Shown: one piece after another, positions 20,301 to 27,599 of the stretch
How the letters are laid out: every line of letters begins with the position of its first letter
Numbering within the stretch: position 1 is the first letter of the stretch
From: an uncultured Aquimarina sp.
GTDB taxonomy: Bacteria; Bacteroidota; Bacteroidia; Flavobacteriales; Flavobacteriaceae
Reading direction: 5' to 3'
NCBI RefSeq assembly: GCF_947495315.1
Contig: NZ_CANLYD010000024.1
Span: 25,647-89,646 of the forward strand
DNA length: 64,000 nt
Position numbers and translations under genes: made by a program
Notes under the pieces: model-generated
Told to the model about the DNA's origin: nothing
The model's database searches: none
Seen by the model: the letters and a program-made list of their open reading frames with translations, nothing else

Positions 20301-21189
20301 ATGCAGAACCTTGAAACATTCCAGACATATCCGTCGCATTACTAACATTCCAATTATTTAATGGCCTATCGTAACTCCCGGTATATCTAAATGTTCCAGA
20401 CATATTGGTAACTTGACTTACGTCCCAATTATTGATATTTTGATTGAATCTGCTCGTTTCAGAAAAAGTGTATTCCAAATTTAGTACTGAGGCTGTATTC
20501 CAATTGTCAAGAGGTTCGTTAAACTGCCTTGCTCTGTGAAAAGTATATGACATATCCGTAACTGCGATAGTATTCCAGTTATCTAATGGCCGATTAAATA
20601 TTACAGCTTCGGCAAATATCCCCGAAATATCTGTTATAGTGCTTATATCCCAATTATTTACAATACCATTAAAAACGCTACATTCTCGAAACATATTTTT
20701 AAGACTAGTTACTCTAGATAAATCAGGAGCATCAATTGCATCAAAATTCAAGTTTTCACACCCGAAAAATGCATTTTCCATTGTTTGCCATTCGATAATT
20801 CCCCATTCCAGAATCTCTATAATCTTTTGTCTATCTCCAGAATCATTAAAATATATAGCCGGAAAATCACCGCTTATCATGACTGTATATGTCCCTGAAG
20901 TGGTATAGGTATGTGTTATACCTGCTGTTACACCGGTATCTATGGAGCCATCTCCCCAATCAACCGTATAATTATAGGTATATGCCGGGTTTATAGGAAT
21001 TGTGATTTCATTATCTGCAGAAGTACCTGGCCTCGTTGTATCCCATATGGTAGTAAATTCTCCAACAAAACTGGTAAACTCAGATTCTTCAATAGTATAA
21101 TTTAAGGAAAACCCATAAGATACTGGGCTTATTAATAAACCAAAAATTAACAAATACAGTATAGTACTCAGGTGTATTTTTTTTATCAT
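14311..21189 (-). CDS. Giant cell-surface adhesin: PKD, DUF285 repeats, Fn3-like repeats, T9SS type B sorting domain
   Basis: 2292 residues. After the signal peptide comes a PKD-like domain (VDWGDGSIDTG, about 55-110), then a long DUF285/BspA-like array with about 24-residue units of the type MF..A..FNQPLDNWDVSNVTNM. A Fn3-like unit, a second PKD-like domain (VDWGDGQYNNN) and a second DUF285 array (to about residue 1390) follow. Then come eight Fn3-like units of about 99-101 residues, each opening with CT and holding one more Cys (GC near its end), which could form one disulfide per unit. The C-terminal about 95 residues (FSPDGDGINEFWEI, IYNRWGDMVFE, GTYFFAI) are a CHU_C/type B sorting domain. 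It is expected on the cell surface, for adhesion or gliding, delivered with the SprF protein encoded next. Confidence 0.88.
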   Translation of the reverse strand: MIKKIHLSTILYLLIFGLLISPVSYGFSLNYTIEESEFTSFVGEFTTIWDTTRPGTSADNEITIPINPAYTYNYTVDWGDGSIDTGVTAGITHTYTTSGTYTVMISGDFPAIYFNDSGDRQKIIEILEWGIIEWQTMENAFFGCENLNFDAIDAPDLSRVTSLKNMFRECSVFNGIVNNWDISTITDISGIFAEAVIFNRPLDNWNTIAVTDMSYTFHRARQFNEPLDNWNTASVLNLEYTFSETSRFNQNINNWDVSQVTNMSGTFRYTGSYDRPLNNWNVSNATDMSGMFQGSAFNFPIANWDVSNVTTMAAMFRESQFNQPIESWDVSQVTDMSFMFHRHRTFDHPLNEWNVSNVTNMASMFDGWIWGAIYNQPLDRWDVSNVTDMNYMFRENSQFNQDISGWDVTNVINMRGMFLEALVFNQDISSWNVSSVTNMQSMFQETPVFNQPLDTWNVSDVTNMSAMFFRASQFNLPLDNWDVSNVENFQDMFSSSVFNQDISGWNTASATNMSTMFSGASAFDQNLATWNIIGVTNMSNMLSNSGISQENYDNILIGWAGQDVLDNVNLGATNLNYCDGRNARQDLIDNHNWNITGDIVNCSFVFCTQITSPVDGDTNVPANSDIRWAPAPNATGYRVSIRRENGATTQIIYDNQDFGNVVGLDFTNEFTPGDTVYVTVVPYNDEGPATDCPEISFTVVESWVNSPEAYKITIDTRNLDNNSTAANQYRLELNTGYPGYLTYDFSVDWGDGQYNNNVSSDIIHTYLTPGIYTLSIIGDYAAPFHGSSNRDNLKLISLDQWGTQVWRSMQQAFYFCENMEYLTTEIPNLTQVTDVSRMFRRVVLMNSNINDWDVSNVTNMSDMFYQAYAFNQPLDNWDVSNVTNMSNMFNTANSFDQSLDGWDVSNVTSMSYMFSGTDVFNSPLNSWNVVNVTDMGRMFNRAELFNQPLDNWDVVNVTNMESMFESAEAFNQDIDSWNIGNVTNMTSMFDRAVTYNQPMNSWNVSNVTTMQSMFSSASQFDQPLDQWNVSNVTTMASMFNRATDFNQNIDSWNVTNVVSMQRTFRSASSYNQPLNSWNVNSVVNMSEMFSNASSFDQPLNNWNVSAVANMTFMFNDAIVFNQPLDNWDVSSVTLMTSMFETASAFNQNLNPWDVGVVTNMQAMFKEAIAFDEPLNSWNTLELQNTQEMFSGATSFNQNIDTWNVSFVTTMEEMFRNAISYNQTMNSWNVASVTTMEGMFRDATAFNETINSWNVRGVTTMEYMFDGATSFNQTLNNWRVSGVENMNYMFRGATSFNQTLNMWNIGNVSMQSMFQGATVFDQFLGDWNVSSVNNMLDMLDNTALTRENYDSTLIAWSEQALTTGINLGAETLLYCESIDERQSMIDTYGWTFTGDIRDCPIPVCTQLTSPEDGDIDVPINTNLVWDPVLYATEYVLTITLQPSGTIINETVTTESYEFVTNVLVGSTSVTVLIEPRNDEGIATGCVAEAFSLSTNPATVPDCTSLTDPIIGAIDVVISTDISWDAIADADGYFLTISSSTGGNDILNNEDVGNVTSYDLTNDLPEDTEIFVTLIPYNEEGNASGCTEESFTTELIPVVPSCTTISGPLNGATNVAIDTNLSWNSVDSATGYLVSVGTTQGGIEIANNIDVGNVTIYDFPIDLSENRTFYVTIIPYNDVGDAISCGEESFRTGESTLNDPPPCTTLSIPLNGAMDVAINTDIIWNDSFNSDGYRLTVGTSFGATDIINDQDVGNVTTFDIPTDLPEGTEIFVTIIPYNSFGDGAGCTEESFTTETLATIPSCTALSIPLNGTTDIAVDTDLTWNSISDATGYRLTVGTSSGATDIINDQDVGNVTTFDLPSDLPENTVIFVTIIPYNAVGDATGCLEESFATEILATIPNCTTLSIPLNATTDIAVDTDLTWNSISDATGYRLSVGTSSGGTDIINNQDVGNITTFDLLDDLPENTTVFVTIIPYNAVGNATGCLEESFTTETLATIPSCTTLSIPLNGTTDIVVDTDLIWNSISDAIGYRLTVGTSSGATDIINNQDVGNVTTFDLPSDLPENTVIFVTIVPYNVVGDAIGCLEESFTTEALATIPSCAMLSIPSNGATNISVGTDISWNSISDATGYRLSVGTSSGGTDIINNQDVGNVTTFDLSGDLPENTTIFVTIIPYNTVGDATGCPEESFTTEDPIIVIEDDTKYGFSPDGDGINEFWEIDGIENHPENTVSIYNRWGDMVFEISGYNNTSRVFRGDANRLTNLGGGELPEGTYFFAINISESNSLKKLKGFLVLKR
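14620..16110 (-). repeat. Tandem 297-bp coding repeats in the adhesin
   Basis: The same landmark (the codons for GYRL) recurs at 14807, 15104, 15401, 15698 and 15995, exactly 297 bp (99 codons) apart. The units are very alike at base level, pointing to recent amplification. Older, more diverged units of similar length extend to about 17000. Confidence 0.85.
17180..18690 (-). repeat. Second DUF285 repeat array of the adhesin
   Basis: About twenty units of roughly 72 bp encoding the NWDVSNVTNM.SMF..A..FNQPL pattern. They are diverged in sequence but regular in length. Confidence 0.8.
19560..20710 (-). repeat. First DUF285 repeat array of the adhesin
   Basis: About fifteen units of roughly 72 bp with the same WDVSNVTNM core, separated from the second array by a Fn3-like unit and a PKD-like domain. 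Confidence 0.8.
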
Positions 21190-21273
21190 ATGAAATATTT
21201 AAAAATCAATTTTCTCCCTGTAAACTGAACTAAAATCAACATTCACTTTAGATTCATCTTGTATTTACATAGG

Positions 21274-21304
21274 CAAAACTAGGATTACCGAATATATAGG
21301 TCAA
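21274..21304 (-). promoter_or_regulatory. Bacteroidota-type promoter of the adhesin/sprF operon
   Basis: On the minus strand TAGTTTTG (21281-21274) matches TAnnTTTG, and TTG at 21304-21302 lies 20 nt upstream. Transcription would start near 21267, giving a leader of about 78 nt before the ATG at 21189. Confidence 0.6.
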
Positions 21305-21367
21305 CCCTGAAAACCGTTGTTTTTCATTCTGCTTTTTTCAAAACTATGTATAAATGTTAGTGAAGAC

Positions 21368-21389
21368 GTTTCAAATTATAATTTGAAAC
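21368..21389 (-). terminator. Perfect 22-bp palindrome after the TPR/AraC regulator
   Basis: GTTTCAAATTA at 21368-21378 is followed at once by its exact complement to 21389. It starts 14 bp past the stop codon of the regulator on the minus strand. Likely a 3' hairpin; no U-tract is present. Confidence 0.45.
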
Positions 21390-21403
21390 CTATAAATTGT
21401 ATT

Positions 21404-23029
21404 TTAAGCACTCTTTTTTCTATACTCAGAAGGAGTAAGACCTACTAAATTTTTGAATGCTCTATTAAAAGAAGTTTTGCTTTTAAAACCGGCTTCGTAA
21501 CCAATAGCTACGATTTTATACTCTTCGTAATTTGGGTTTTTCATTAATTTTTTAACTTCATTTATTCTATATAAATTTAAAAAATTGTTGAAATTCTTTT
21601 GAAAACATACGTTCAGTACTTCAGAAATTTGAGGTATGTTCATATTTAATGCTTCGGCTAAATCAGATTGCTTCAAATCTTCATTTAAATATGGTTTTTG
21701 TTCTTCCATATATTGTAATATTCTTTCAGCATATGCATCTCGATCTTCTGGGCTTAACGAAGAATTTTGATATTTTGAAGAATTATCCAATACCGGTGTT
21801 ACTACAAGGCTTTCATTATTTCTTTTCATTACAGCATTCAGCTTAGTTCTAAGGCTCTGGTTTTCATTTTCCAAAAGCTGTTTGTATTGCACTAAATCAG
21901 TAGACTGCTTTTTTAATGAAATTCTTCTATTAAAAAAATATCCCCATATTCCCAAAATAAGAATAATACAAATTATAGAACCGTAAATAATGATTTCTTT
22001 ATTTTGTCTGGATAGTGATTTCTTCTGTTCTTTTAAAAGAGTTGTCTGTTCTTCGAGCTCTCTTTCTGCAATAATGCGTTTACCCTCAGAAAGGGTATTT
22101 AAATAAGAATCTCTTAGTCCTTTGTATTTTTTATGTTCCTCTACACTCTTTTTTAAATCACCTTTTAATTCATAAGCTTTTGCAAGATATTCATGAACGT
22201 GCATTTCTAATTCTAGAAATTGATTGTTCTTCGCAATTTCTTGGGCAATTGTAAGCATATGAATTCCCTCCGGAAGTTTATTAAGGCCTATAAATGACAC
22301 TCCAATATGCAAATGCGATTCAGCCTTACTTTCTATCGATTCTTCTGCCGTTATTAATTTTAGAGCTTGTTCTGCAGTACTGATAGCTTCTTCGTACTTA
22401 TCTAATTTCACATACGAATCTGCCATGTTATTTAGAGCTGTTATTTTTAGATCATTTCTAGAAAGCTCTGTAGCAAAACTATCTACTTTCTGACTATACA
22501 CTAAAGATTCTTCATATTTCTTTTGATGCATTGCCGTAATACCCAAAGCATTATATGAAGCAATCAATACGCGCTCTGGATTTTCATGGGTTTTGGCAAG
22601 TCTAATAACCTTCTTGAAAGTATGTGAAGCCTTATCATATTGTCCGAGATTATTATACATATTACCCAAATTAACCAAAATAATAATCCTTATTTTAGAA
22701 CCCTCAGGTAGTTCTTTTGCTATATCTAACGCGTTAAGATATTTTTTAAGAGACTCATCATACACATCTATATTACTATAATAAATACCTTGTCCTACAA
22801 CGGCTAAAATTTCTTCTTCCAATAGGTTGTATTCTTTCGCTAGCAGCTGCAAAGAATCTACATATTTCTTATACAACTCAAAATCTCCTTTTCGATATGT
22901 AGTTTCTGACACTTTTTGTAACTCCTTTACTTTTTTGATTCCAATAGAATCACTATAAGAAGTCTGTGATTGTATTGTATTATGAAAAAACATAATAGAT
23001 ATCAAAAAAAGTATTGAACGCTTAAACAT
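21404..23029 (-). CDS. TPR membrane-anchored regulator with C-terminal AraC-type HTH
   Basis: 541 residues. A signal segment (ILFLISIMFFHNTIQSQ) leads into a helical TPR region (about 60-310, e.g. GNMYNNLGQYDKASHTFKKV). A transmembrane helix (IIIYGSIICIILILGIWGYFF, about 347-367) follows, then a coiled coil and an AraC-type double helix-turn-helix (about 450-541, with KIVAIGYEAGFKSKTSFNRAFK and GLTPSEYRK). This build, with a periplasmic TPR sensor and cytoplasmic DNA-binding end, is common in flavobacteria. The signal is unknown. It is transcribed away from icd and does not share a strand with obvious targets. A paralogue of the same architecture lies at 51933-53636. Confidence 0.85.
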   Translation of the reverse strand: MFKRSILFLISIMFFHNTIQSQTSYSDSIGIKKVKELQKVSETTYRKGDFELYKKYVDSLQLLAKEYNLLEEEILAVVGQGIYYSNIDVYDESLKKYLNALDIAKELPEGSKIRIIILVNLGNMYNNLGQYDKASHTFKKVIRLAKTHENPERVLIASYNALGITAMHQKKYEESLVYSQKVDSFATELSRNDLKITALNNMADSYVKLDKYEEAISTAEQALKLITAEESIESKAESHLHIGVSFIGLNKLPEGIHMLTIAQEIAKNNQFLELEMHVHEYLAKAYELKGDLKKSVEEHKKYKGLRDSYLNTLSEGKRIIAERELEEQTTLLKEQKKSLSRQNKEIIIYGSIICIILILGIWGYFFNRRISLKKQSTDLVQYKQLLENENQSLRTKLNAVMKRNNESLVVTPVLDNSSKYQNSSLSPEDRDAYAERILQYMEEQKPYLNEDLKQSDLAEALNMNIPQISEVLNVCFQKNFNNFLNLYRINEVKKLMKNPNYEEYKIVAIGYEAGFKSKTSFNRAFKNLVGLTPSEYRKKSA

Positions 23030-23401
23030 TGGAGCTATTTAGAATATAAATGAAGTGTAATATAAATAAAACTTATCTAAAATAGTAAACCTAACATATT
23101 AGATCTTATTTCAATTTATTCAAATCCTACTATAAATAATGATATAGCCATAAGTAAAAAATAGATTTGAGAACTACATATTCCAGCTCCTAACTTTCAT
23201 CAGTAAATATTTAGAATAAATTCATTGTTACCTTTGCTTAACAAATAGATTTTTTAGCATAAAAACAAAAAATCGATATATCTTCCATATACATATCTTT
23301 TTAATAATTCATAAAATATATTTATTTAATTCATAATTTATATAAATAAAAATTTATGATTAAAAAATTAGATATTTGTCTTATTCATAAAATAAGACAA
23401 G
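23030..23401. other. Divergent AT-rich intergenic region between regulator and icd
   Basis: 372 bp without a gene. It must hold promoters for both flanking genes; the nearest box before icd (GATATTTG at 23371-23378) matches TAnnTTTG only in part. A strong inverted repeat ends 1 nt before the icd ATG. Confidence 0.5.
23376..23400 (+). promoter_or_regulatory. 10-bp inverted repeat directly before the icd start codon
   Basis: TTGTCTTATT (23376-23385) and AATAAGACAA (23391-23400) are perfect mirror arms with a 5-nt loop. The right arm covers the place where a ribosome would bind, so it may act as an operator or as a translation-controlling hairpin. Confidence 0.5.
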
Positions 23402-24916
23402 ATGGAAAATAACACATTAGTTCAAGAATCAAACAAAAAAAAGTCGCAGAAAGCTGTAAAAATTGCTATTGCAAAAGGTGATGGTATTGGTCCAGAAATT
23501 ATGGCCGCTACGCTAGATATTCTTAAAGCAGCTGGAGCCAAAATTGAACCTGAATTTATTGATCTAGGTGAGCAAGTCTATTTATCTGGAAATACTGCAG
23601 GGATTAATAAAGAATCTTGGGAAATTATTAATCGTAATAAATTAATACTCAAAGCACCAATAACTACTCCTCAAGGAAAGGGCTATAAAAGTTTAAATGT
23701 GACTCTTAGAAAATCCTTAGGACTATATGCAAATGTGCGACCTGTTAGTTCTTTGCACCCCTTTGTCAAAACTCATTTTCCTAATATGGATGTGGTCATC
23801 ATACGTGAGAATGAAGAAGATTTGTATGCAGGAATTGAACACCAGCAGACAGAAGATGTAGTGCAATGTCTTAAACTAATAACAAGACCAGGTTGTGAAC
23901 GAATAATTCGTTATGCCTTTGAATATGCAAAGGCATATGGAAGAAAAAAAGTGACCTGTATGGTGAAAGATAATATTATGAAATTGACAGATGGATTATT
24001 TCATCAAGTTTTTAAAGAAATATCATTAGAATATCCTTGGATAAAAAGTGAATCTCAGATTATTGATATAGGCTCTGCAAAACTAGCTGCAAATCCAGAA
24101 AACTACGATGTTATTGTGACTTCTAATCTATATGGAGACATTATTTCTGATATAGCAGCAGAAATTGCTGGATCAGTTGGATTAGCAGGTTCAGCAAATA
24201 TTGGAACTAATGTGGCTATGTTCGAGGCAATCCACGGTTCTGCACCAGATATTGCTGGACAACAAATAGCTAATCCTTCAGGACTAATTAATGCGGCGGT
24301 TTTAATGTTAGCTCACATAGGTCAATTAGAGATTGCAGATAAAGTTAGAAATGCTTTATTAACAACAATCGAAGATGGATACCATACTTCGGATATTTAT
24401 CAACTAAAAATAAGTAAGAAAAAGGTATCAACACGAGAATTCGCCAATGAAGTAATATCCAGATTAGGAAAAACCCCTCAAAACTTAACTAAAAGTAAGT
24501 TTATTGAAGGTTCTGGTAGCATGAAAACAGTTGAATACAAGCGAAAAAAATCGAAAAAAGAGCTAGTAGGAGTAGATGCATTTATTGACTGGACAGGTAC
24601 TGATCCTAATGTAATAGGAGATGCTTTATCTAAGATCAATTCATACAATCTGAAACTAAAAATGATCACGAATCGAGGAGTTAAAGTATATCCAAATGGT
24701 TTAGAAGAAACATACTGTACAGATCATTGGAGATGTAGATTCGTAGCCTCGAATTCGGATATACAAAAAACAATTCCAAGTTATAACCCCATTGATCACG
24801 AACAGATAATAGCTCTTTTATCTAAACTAAACGGTAAAGGATTTGATGTAATCAAAACTGAAAATTTATATGAATTTGATGGTAAAAGAGGATTCTCACT
24901 AGGGCAAGGAGAATAA
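23402..24916 (+). CDS. icd: NADP-dependent isocitrate dehydrogenase, Thermus-type with C-terminal extension
   Basis: 504 residues, the length of the Thermus/Bacteroidota form rather than the 416-residue enterobacterial one. It oxidatively decarboxylates isocitrate to 2-oxoglutarate in the TCA cycle in the cytoplasm. Substrate residues are in place: Ser97, Asn99 and Arg103 (KSLNVTLRK), Arg113 (ANVRP), Arg135 and Tyr142 (RENEEDLYAG), Lys189 (VKDN), and metal-binding Asp246/Asp250 (YGDIISD). HGSAPDIAG at 278-286 is the cofactor-region motif. The extra C-terminal domain begins after about residue 345. Cofactor choice (NADP) is assumed from the family. It stands alone and is followed by a strong terminator. 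Confidence 0.93.
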   Translation: MENNTLVQESNKKKSQKAVKIAIAKGDGIGPEIMAATLDILKAAGAKIEPEFIDLGEQVYLSGNTAGINKESWEIINRNKLILKAPITTPQGKGYKSLNVTLRKSLGLYANVRPVSSLHPFVKTHFPNMDVVIIRENEEDLYAGIEHQQTEDVVQCLKLITRPGCERIIRYAFEYAKAYGRKKVTCMVKDNIMKLTDGLFHQVFKEISLEYPWIKSESQIIDIGSAKLAANPENYDVIVTSNLYGDIISDIAAEIAGSVGLAGSANIGTNVAMFEAIHGSAPDIAGQQIANPSGLINAAVLMLAHIGQLEIADKVRNALLTTIEDGYHTSDIYQLKISKKKVSTREFANEVISRLGKTPQNLTKSKFIEGSGSMKTVEYKRKKSKKELVGVDAFIDWTGTDPNVIGDALSKINSYNLKLKMITNRGVKVYPNGLEETYCTDHWRCRFVASNSDIQKTIPSYNPIDHEQIIALLSKLNGKGFDVIKTENLYEFDGKRGFSLGQGE

Positions 24917-24947
24917 ATATAGTGTAAACATTGAATTTGCTAATCCG

Positions 24948-25013
24948 AAGGTACTTTATTATTCTACAAACTCAACTAATTTTTACAAGCGGAATAATTT
25001 AGTACCTTTTTTT
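24948..25013 (+). terminator. Terminator of icd
   Basis: AAGGTACT (24948-24955) pairs with AGTACCTT (25001-25008), and inside it ATTATTC (24958-24964) pairs with GAATAAT (24992-24998). A run of seven T ends at 25013. Confidence 0.75.
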
Positions 25014-25140
25014 GACTTTTCTTCTTTAAATCATCAACTCTTACTCTACAGGAATCAAGGTCATTTTGTAAACGCCTTAGTTATCAAATCATTTCCATAA
25101 GCGAACTAGAATATCTAACGACTAAAAACACACATAAAAA

Positions 25141-25428
25141 ATGGATCCTATCAATAACAGTATTAAATTAGTAGAAGGAACATATTCTCCAATAAACTCT
25201 GCTGATGTACTATTATCTTTAATTGCTGATAAAATTAAGTTTCATAACCTACAAATCTTAAGCTCAAAGGATAAAAATCATCCTCAGGTAATGCATGCAG
25301 AAATGAGAATCGCAGAACTGAAAGCTTCACGAGATTTTGTTACAAAATTGATCCTACAAGCTAGAGATCAAGGTCTGCATATGAAAATAGATGGAATTAT
25401 AAATATAGAGATGTTTAAACAAAATTAA
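25141..25428 (+). CDS. Small conserved-looking cytoplasmic protein of unknown function
   Basis: 95 residues, no signal peptide or membrane helix. It reads as mostly helical with a charged centre (HAEMRIAELKASRDFVTKLI). No family is recognised. The start is backed by an A-rich stretch just upstream (ACACATAAAAA), typical of Bacteroidota genes. It is 212 bp after icd behind a terminator and is followed by its own strong terminator, so it is probably a single-gene unit. Confidence 0.6.
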   Translation: MDPINNSIKLVEGTYSPINSADVLLSLIADKIKFHNLQILSSKDKNHPQVMHAEMRIAELKASRDFVTKLILQARDQGLHMKIDGIINIEMFKQN

Positions 25429-25464
25429 TAGTATACCATTTACACTTTCTTTGGAAACATTCAT

Positions 25465-25507
25465 AAAACACCTCAACTACCTAAAATTAGATAGTTGAGG
25501 TGTTTTT
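25465..25507. terminator. Strong bidirectional terminator
   Basis: A 15-bp perfect stem (25465-25479 with 25492-25506) is flanked by AAAA on the left and TTTTT on the right. It lies between two convergent genes and can serve both. Confidence 0.85.
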
Positions 25508-25561
25508 CTGTACTTAAACCAAAGTATATTATTTTAAAAACGCTACTTCTCTTGCTTTAAT

Positions 25562-25885
25562 TTACTGAGAATTTTGTTGATCTCGAGTTCTAAGTGATAA
25601 TGCAAATTGCATTAAATCCAGGTCCGCATGTATTCCATAATTGCTGCTTAAACACCCTTTAGTTCCATCGGCACACTCTATTAGAAATAATATAGAAGCG
25701 TCACTAGGGTCATTTAATCCCTCATGTCTACAATATTCTATCAAAATACAATCATCTTTTCCGTATCCTTTGTTTGTTTTTCGATCGTAAATTATATCGT
25801 CTCTGAACAAAAAATCGGTTGTAAATCCATTTTCTTTAGCTATGCAGATATCCTCCAAAAGCGTTTTATGTGATGATAGTATCAT
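25562..25885 (-). CDS. Small conserved protein of the family often labelled phosphoribosylpyrophosphate synthetase
   Basis: 107 residues. The pattern of an N-terminal helix, then FTTDFLFRDD, IEYCRHEGLNDPSDASILFLIECADGTKG and a tyrosine near YGIHAD matches a small Bacteroidota family that databases commonly name PRPP synthetase. It has none of the PRPP synthetase motifs and is far too short, so that name should not be trusted. Function unknown. Cytoplasmic, no signal. It is separated from the icd side by the bidirectional terminator. Confidence 0.6.
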   Translation of the reverse strand: MILSSHKTLLEDICIAKENGFTTDFLFRDDIIYDRKTNKGYGKDDCILIEYCRHEGLNDPSDASILFLIECADGTKGCLSSNYGIHADLDLMQFALSLRTRDQQNSQ

Positions 25886-26038
25886 AATATATGTGTTTAA
25901 TAGTCAAATAAATTTCAAAACCTTGTGTCTAATGCCCATTTCGTTTATGAATTAAATAAAAACTTTCATAAGATAAAACGGGCATGCAGGATTGAGGTAA
26001 CAGTACTTATCTAAAAATATAATTGCAATTTTTTAATT

Positions 26039-26875
26039 TTAAAATCTGAAATATGACATCTCAGAATCTTCTGTTTTCAGAACCAGAGATAATTCTTCTA
26101 ATGGTATTTCTAGAAAATAATTTCCAGAATAGGTTGGACACACAGTACAATCATCAAAATAAAACTTTATAGATTCTGAGTTCATAACAAAGTTATTTCT
26201 AAACAACTCAAATTTATCATGAGTCAATTTCCAACAATCATTAAAAGAGTCTTGACCTTCAATACGTGCCTCTAACTCCTGATTTAGTTTAAACAATAAA
26301 ACTTTTTCACTAGTACTTGTAAATAAGTCTTCGTATGTAATAAATCTACCTTTCTTTATATCATAATTAAGACCTTTAAACATAAATGAGTTATGATGCT
26401 CTGAATCATAATAATTGGTTTTGTATAAGAGAATACTTAAAAACTGGTCGTTTTTAGCATATAACTTATAATCAATATTTCTTCTGCTTCTTTTTACATT
26501 TTCATATAAAGAATCACAGGATAAATCATTATTTTGAAGTATTTCACTTACGGACTGTTCACTTAGTAGATAGTTTTCCTCTATAAAAGAATTAAAACTA
26601 CCAAATAAAGGATTGTATTCTTCGCTAAGAAAAGGATATTTATAATCAAGAATTAATGAATTTTCTTCTCTATAGAAGCTTTTAGTACTGATAAAATTAT
26701 CGAGGTAAGAATTGCCTTTAACATCTGACTGAGAGCTTGAATTACTTAAAGCAAAATTGCTCGATGAATGTTGCTTTTGTATACTCTGATCGATTGCTCC
26801 ATGGCGATTGTGATCATTTACAATATTACAAGACATAAAACTAATGGCCAAAAAGGTGTAAATTATTTTTTTCAT
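26039..26875 (-). CDS. DUF3298-type lipoprotein
   Basis: 278 residues. The N-terminus has a lipobox (SFMSC, Cys16), so it should be lipid-anchored outside the inner membrane. The central and C-terminal part carries the DUF4163/DUF3298 layout found in RsiV-like and other secreted Bacteroidota proteins: SEHHNSFMFKGLNYDIKKG, then FITYEDLF, and an end with KFYFDDCTVCPTYSGN and IPLEEL. Two close cysteines (CTVC) could form a disulfide. A catalytic role is not known. No partner sigma or anti-sigma gene is adjacent. Confidence 0.7.
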   Translation of the reverse strand: MKKIIYTFLAISFMSCNIVNDHNRHGAIDQSIQKQHSSSNFALSNSSSQSDVKGNSYLDNFISTKSFYREENSLILDYKYPFLSEEYNPLFGSFNSFIEENYLLSEQSVSEILQNNDLSCDSLYENVKRSRRNIDYKLYAKNDQFLSILLYKTNYYDSEHHNSFMFKGLNYDIKKGRFITYEDLFTSTSEKVLLFKLNQELEARIEGQDSFNDCWKLTHDKFELFRNNFVMNSESIKFYFDDCTVCPTYSGNYFLEIPLEELSLVLKTEDSEMSYFRF

Positions 26876-27117
26876 CTTTTTAATATTAATGTTCTTATTA
26901 ATTCACACAAATTTCTATATTCTATACCATATATTTTTATTTATATTTATAATACTTTACATAAATATTATTTATAATAAACGTTATAATTTCAACGCAC
27001 AAATCATTAACTATTTTAATAATTTACATAAAAAACATAAATAAAAATATATGCGAAAAGTTCACTAAATTAGTTTAGATGGAAAAATAATTTTAAGTCA
27101 ATTAAAAGAGATAGAAG

Positions 27118-27561
27118 ATGAGGAAATCAAGAAGTTTACCTATTTTTTTTATAGTCATATCCATGATTGCACATGCTAATATCTCTAATAGCCATTTTAA
27201 CATTACTTCTATCAAATGTTCGAATAACATAAAACAATTCTGTTTTCATGAACATACAATTTACAGCAGTTTATTAAAAAAGGAGTTTACAGATAATTCT
27301 AAAAACTATCTCTACTTAGATACTACGAATATGGACTATATAAGTCCAATTCTTTTGACGTTTCTAAAAAATAAAGAAATGCTAAAAATAAATTCACAGG
27401 TAGTTCATATGAATCACTTATTAGAAAGAAAACGTTCGCTATATCAATTATATAAAGTAAATATCTTCGGACAATTAACAAGTCCGGTAAATAATGAAAT
27501 AAACTATTATAAATCCCAACCACCAAGAATGGAAGGCCTTGGAATACGGTTACGGTTTTAA
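27118..27561 (+). CDS. Hypothetical secreted protein
   Basis: 147 residues with an N-terminal hydrophobic signal (LPIFFIVISMIAHA). The rest has no recognised domain; it holds two Cys (KCSNN and FCFHEH) and a lysine/arginine-rich end (MEGLGIRLRF). It lies 38 bp before the SPFH lipoprotein gene on the same strand, so the two may share a transcript. No function can be given. Confidence 0.5.
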   Translation: MRKSRSLPIFFIVISMIAHANISNSHFNITSIKCSNNIKQFCFHEHTIYSSLLKKEFTDNSKNYLYLDTTNMDYISPILLTFLKNKEMLKINSQVVHMNHLLERKRSLYQLYKVNIFGQLTSPVNNEINYYKSQPPRMEGLGIRLRF

Positions 27562-27599
27562 AAAAATGAATTCCTTTTTAATTATTAAAAGTTAAACCT

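Noticed and set aside
14311..21189. Regular repeats as a CRISPR array
   Set aside because: The repeats are in frame, code for known DUF285 and Fn3-like units and lack constant repeat/variable spacer structure.
25562..25885. PRPP synthetase
   Set aside because: 107 residues without any PRPP synthetase motif; the name is a common mislabel for this family.
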